From JAPLXD01 sp043802865 (GTDB lineage Bacteria > Patescibacteriota > Minisyncoccia > Moranbacterales > UBA11712): a stretch of 5,126 bases of DNA. A program made the translations under genes and the position numbers. Location of the stretch: positions 1-5,126 of the forward strand of contig JAZDKQ010000039.1 in assembly GCA_043802865.1 (NCBI GenBank). The letters run 5' to 3'. Shown here in pieces: positions 4,795 to 5,126 of this stretch. Each line of letters starts with the position of its first letter. The stretch's first letter is position 1. The notes beneath the pieces were generated by a model, which was not told the origin of the DNA, ran no database searches, and saw only the letters and a program-made list of their open reading frames with translations.

Positions 4795-5126
4795 ATGAAA
4801 GAATCGTTTATTACAGCCAATTCCAAGCAAACCCAGAAATTGGGCGAAATTTTGGCGAAAGAATTGAAAGGGGGCGAGATTATCTGCCTTTCCGGCGAAT
4901 TGGGGTCTGGGAAGACAACTTTCGCGCAAGGCGTGCTTCATGGGCTAGGCGCAAAAAAACCGCATACTAGTCCGACTTTTGTGGTGATGAAGGAGTACAA
5001 AGCGAAATTTTCAATTTTCAATTTTCAATTTTCAAACAATTCTCAAATTTCAAAATTTAAAAAACAAAAAAAATACAAAATACCAGATACAAAATACAAA
5101 ATACAAAACATATACCATATAGATGC
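4795..5126 (+). CDS. tsaE: tRNA t6A biosynthesis ATPase TsaE, 5' part (runs off window)
   Basis: The first 110 codons of TsaE, open to the window end. TsaE is the P-loop ATPase that works with TsaB and TsaD to make threonylcarbamoyl-adenosine at position 37 of ANN-decoding tRNAs. Visible features are the N-terminal SKQTQKLGEILAKEL helix (10-24), the Walker A loop GELGSGKTT (34-42), the TSPTF motif (58-62) followed by VVMKEY (63-68), and YHID (107-110), where the family's conserved H-x-D lies in the next strand. In typical members VMKEY is followed by YHID after about ten residues. Here about 38 residues rich in K, Q, N, F and Y lie between, encoded by heptamer tandem repeats. The start at ATG 4795 fits the family's N-terminus. 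No Shine-Dalgarno is seen, but the stop of an 8-codon mini-ORF (ATG 4769) overlaps it as TGATG. No convincing promoter follows the upstream terminator. Confidence 0.9.
   Translation, partial: MKESFITANSKQTQKLGEILAKELKGGEIICLSGELGSGKTTFAQGVLHGLGAKKPHTSPTFVVMKEYKAKFSIFNFQFSNNSQISKFKKQKKYKIPDTKYKIQNIYHID
5008..5035 (+). repeat. Tandem heptamer TTTTCAA x4 inside tsaE
   Basis: Four perfect back-to-back copies of TTTTCAA (5008-5014, 5015-5021, 5022-5028, 5029-5035), followed by degenerate relatives (CAATTCTCAAATTTC and so on) to about 5060. Because 7 is not a multiple of 3, the encoded residues cycle (F-S-I-F-N-F-Q) without creating a stop in the tsaE frame. Confidence 0.9.
5074..5108 (+). repeat. 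Tandem heptamer TACAAAA x5 (one variant) inside tsaE
   Basis: TACAAAA at 5074-5080, 5088-5094, 5095-5101 and 5102-5108, with the variant TACCAGA at 5081-5087, all in 7-nt register. It has the same unit length as the TTTTCAA block 38 nt upstream but a different sequence, and it lies immediately before the conserved YHID codons. Confidence 0.9.

Noticed and set aside
5008..5108. The heptamer repeats as a CRISPR array.
   Set aside because: Units are 7 nt, contiguous and without spacers, and lie within an open tsaE frame.

Overview
The window looks like a piece of a small-genome bacterial chromosome. It is most consistent with Patescibacteria (Candidate Phyla Radiation), perhaps a Parcubacteria-like lineage. 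The reasons are the tight gene packing, runs of A and T, weak or absent Shine-Dalgarno sites at most genes, a degenerate DHH-type protein, and a tsaE gene carrying AT-rich low-complexity heptamer repeats inside its reading frame. This assignment is inferred from style; no marker gene settles it.

Left part (56-2845, + strand): three genes packed head to tail with 5-nt and 1-nt gaps, probably one operon. They encode a ten-helix EamA/DMT-type transporter, a membrane-anchored TIM-barrel glycoside hydrolase-like protein with a recognisable Glu pair, and a ROK-family sugar kinase with an altered zinc/ExGH motif. Together they suggest a small carbohydrate cassette (cleave outside, import, phosphorylate), although no substrate can be read from the sequence.

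Middle (2841-4293, - strand): a transcription unit bounded by its own signals. A near-consensus sigma70-type promoter (4265-4293) reads into a degenerate DHH/NrnA-like protein that has lost most metal ligands. This is followed by a probable small gene (2888-3072) with a perfect AGGAGG site, whose frame is broken at a run of six T in the coding strand. A hairpin with a U tract (2841-2878) ends the unit and also separates it from the convergent operon on the left.

Right part (4317-5126, + strand): a second near-consensus promoter, divergent from the first, drives a tiny lipoprotein with a Pro/Tyr-rich body and His-rich tail. That gene has a good Shine-Dalgarno site and its own strong terminator. 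Between the divergent promoters lie three copies of TGAAACA (two direct, one inverted) that look like an operator. The window closes in the 5' part of tsaE (tRNA t6A modification ATPase), whose frame contains two blocks of 7-nt tandem repeats between the SPTF and YHID motifs.

The best candidates for something undescribed are the frame-broken small gene, the operator-like array with its two divergent units, the His-rich lipoprotein, and the heptamer-repeat insertion in tsaE. I see no CRISPR array, transposase, tRNA or rRNA.
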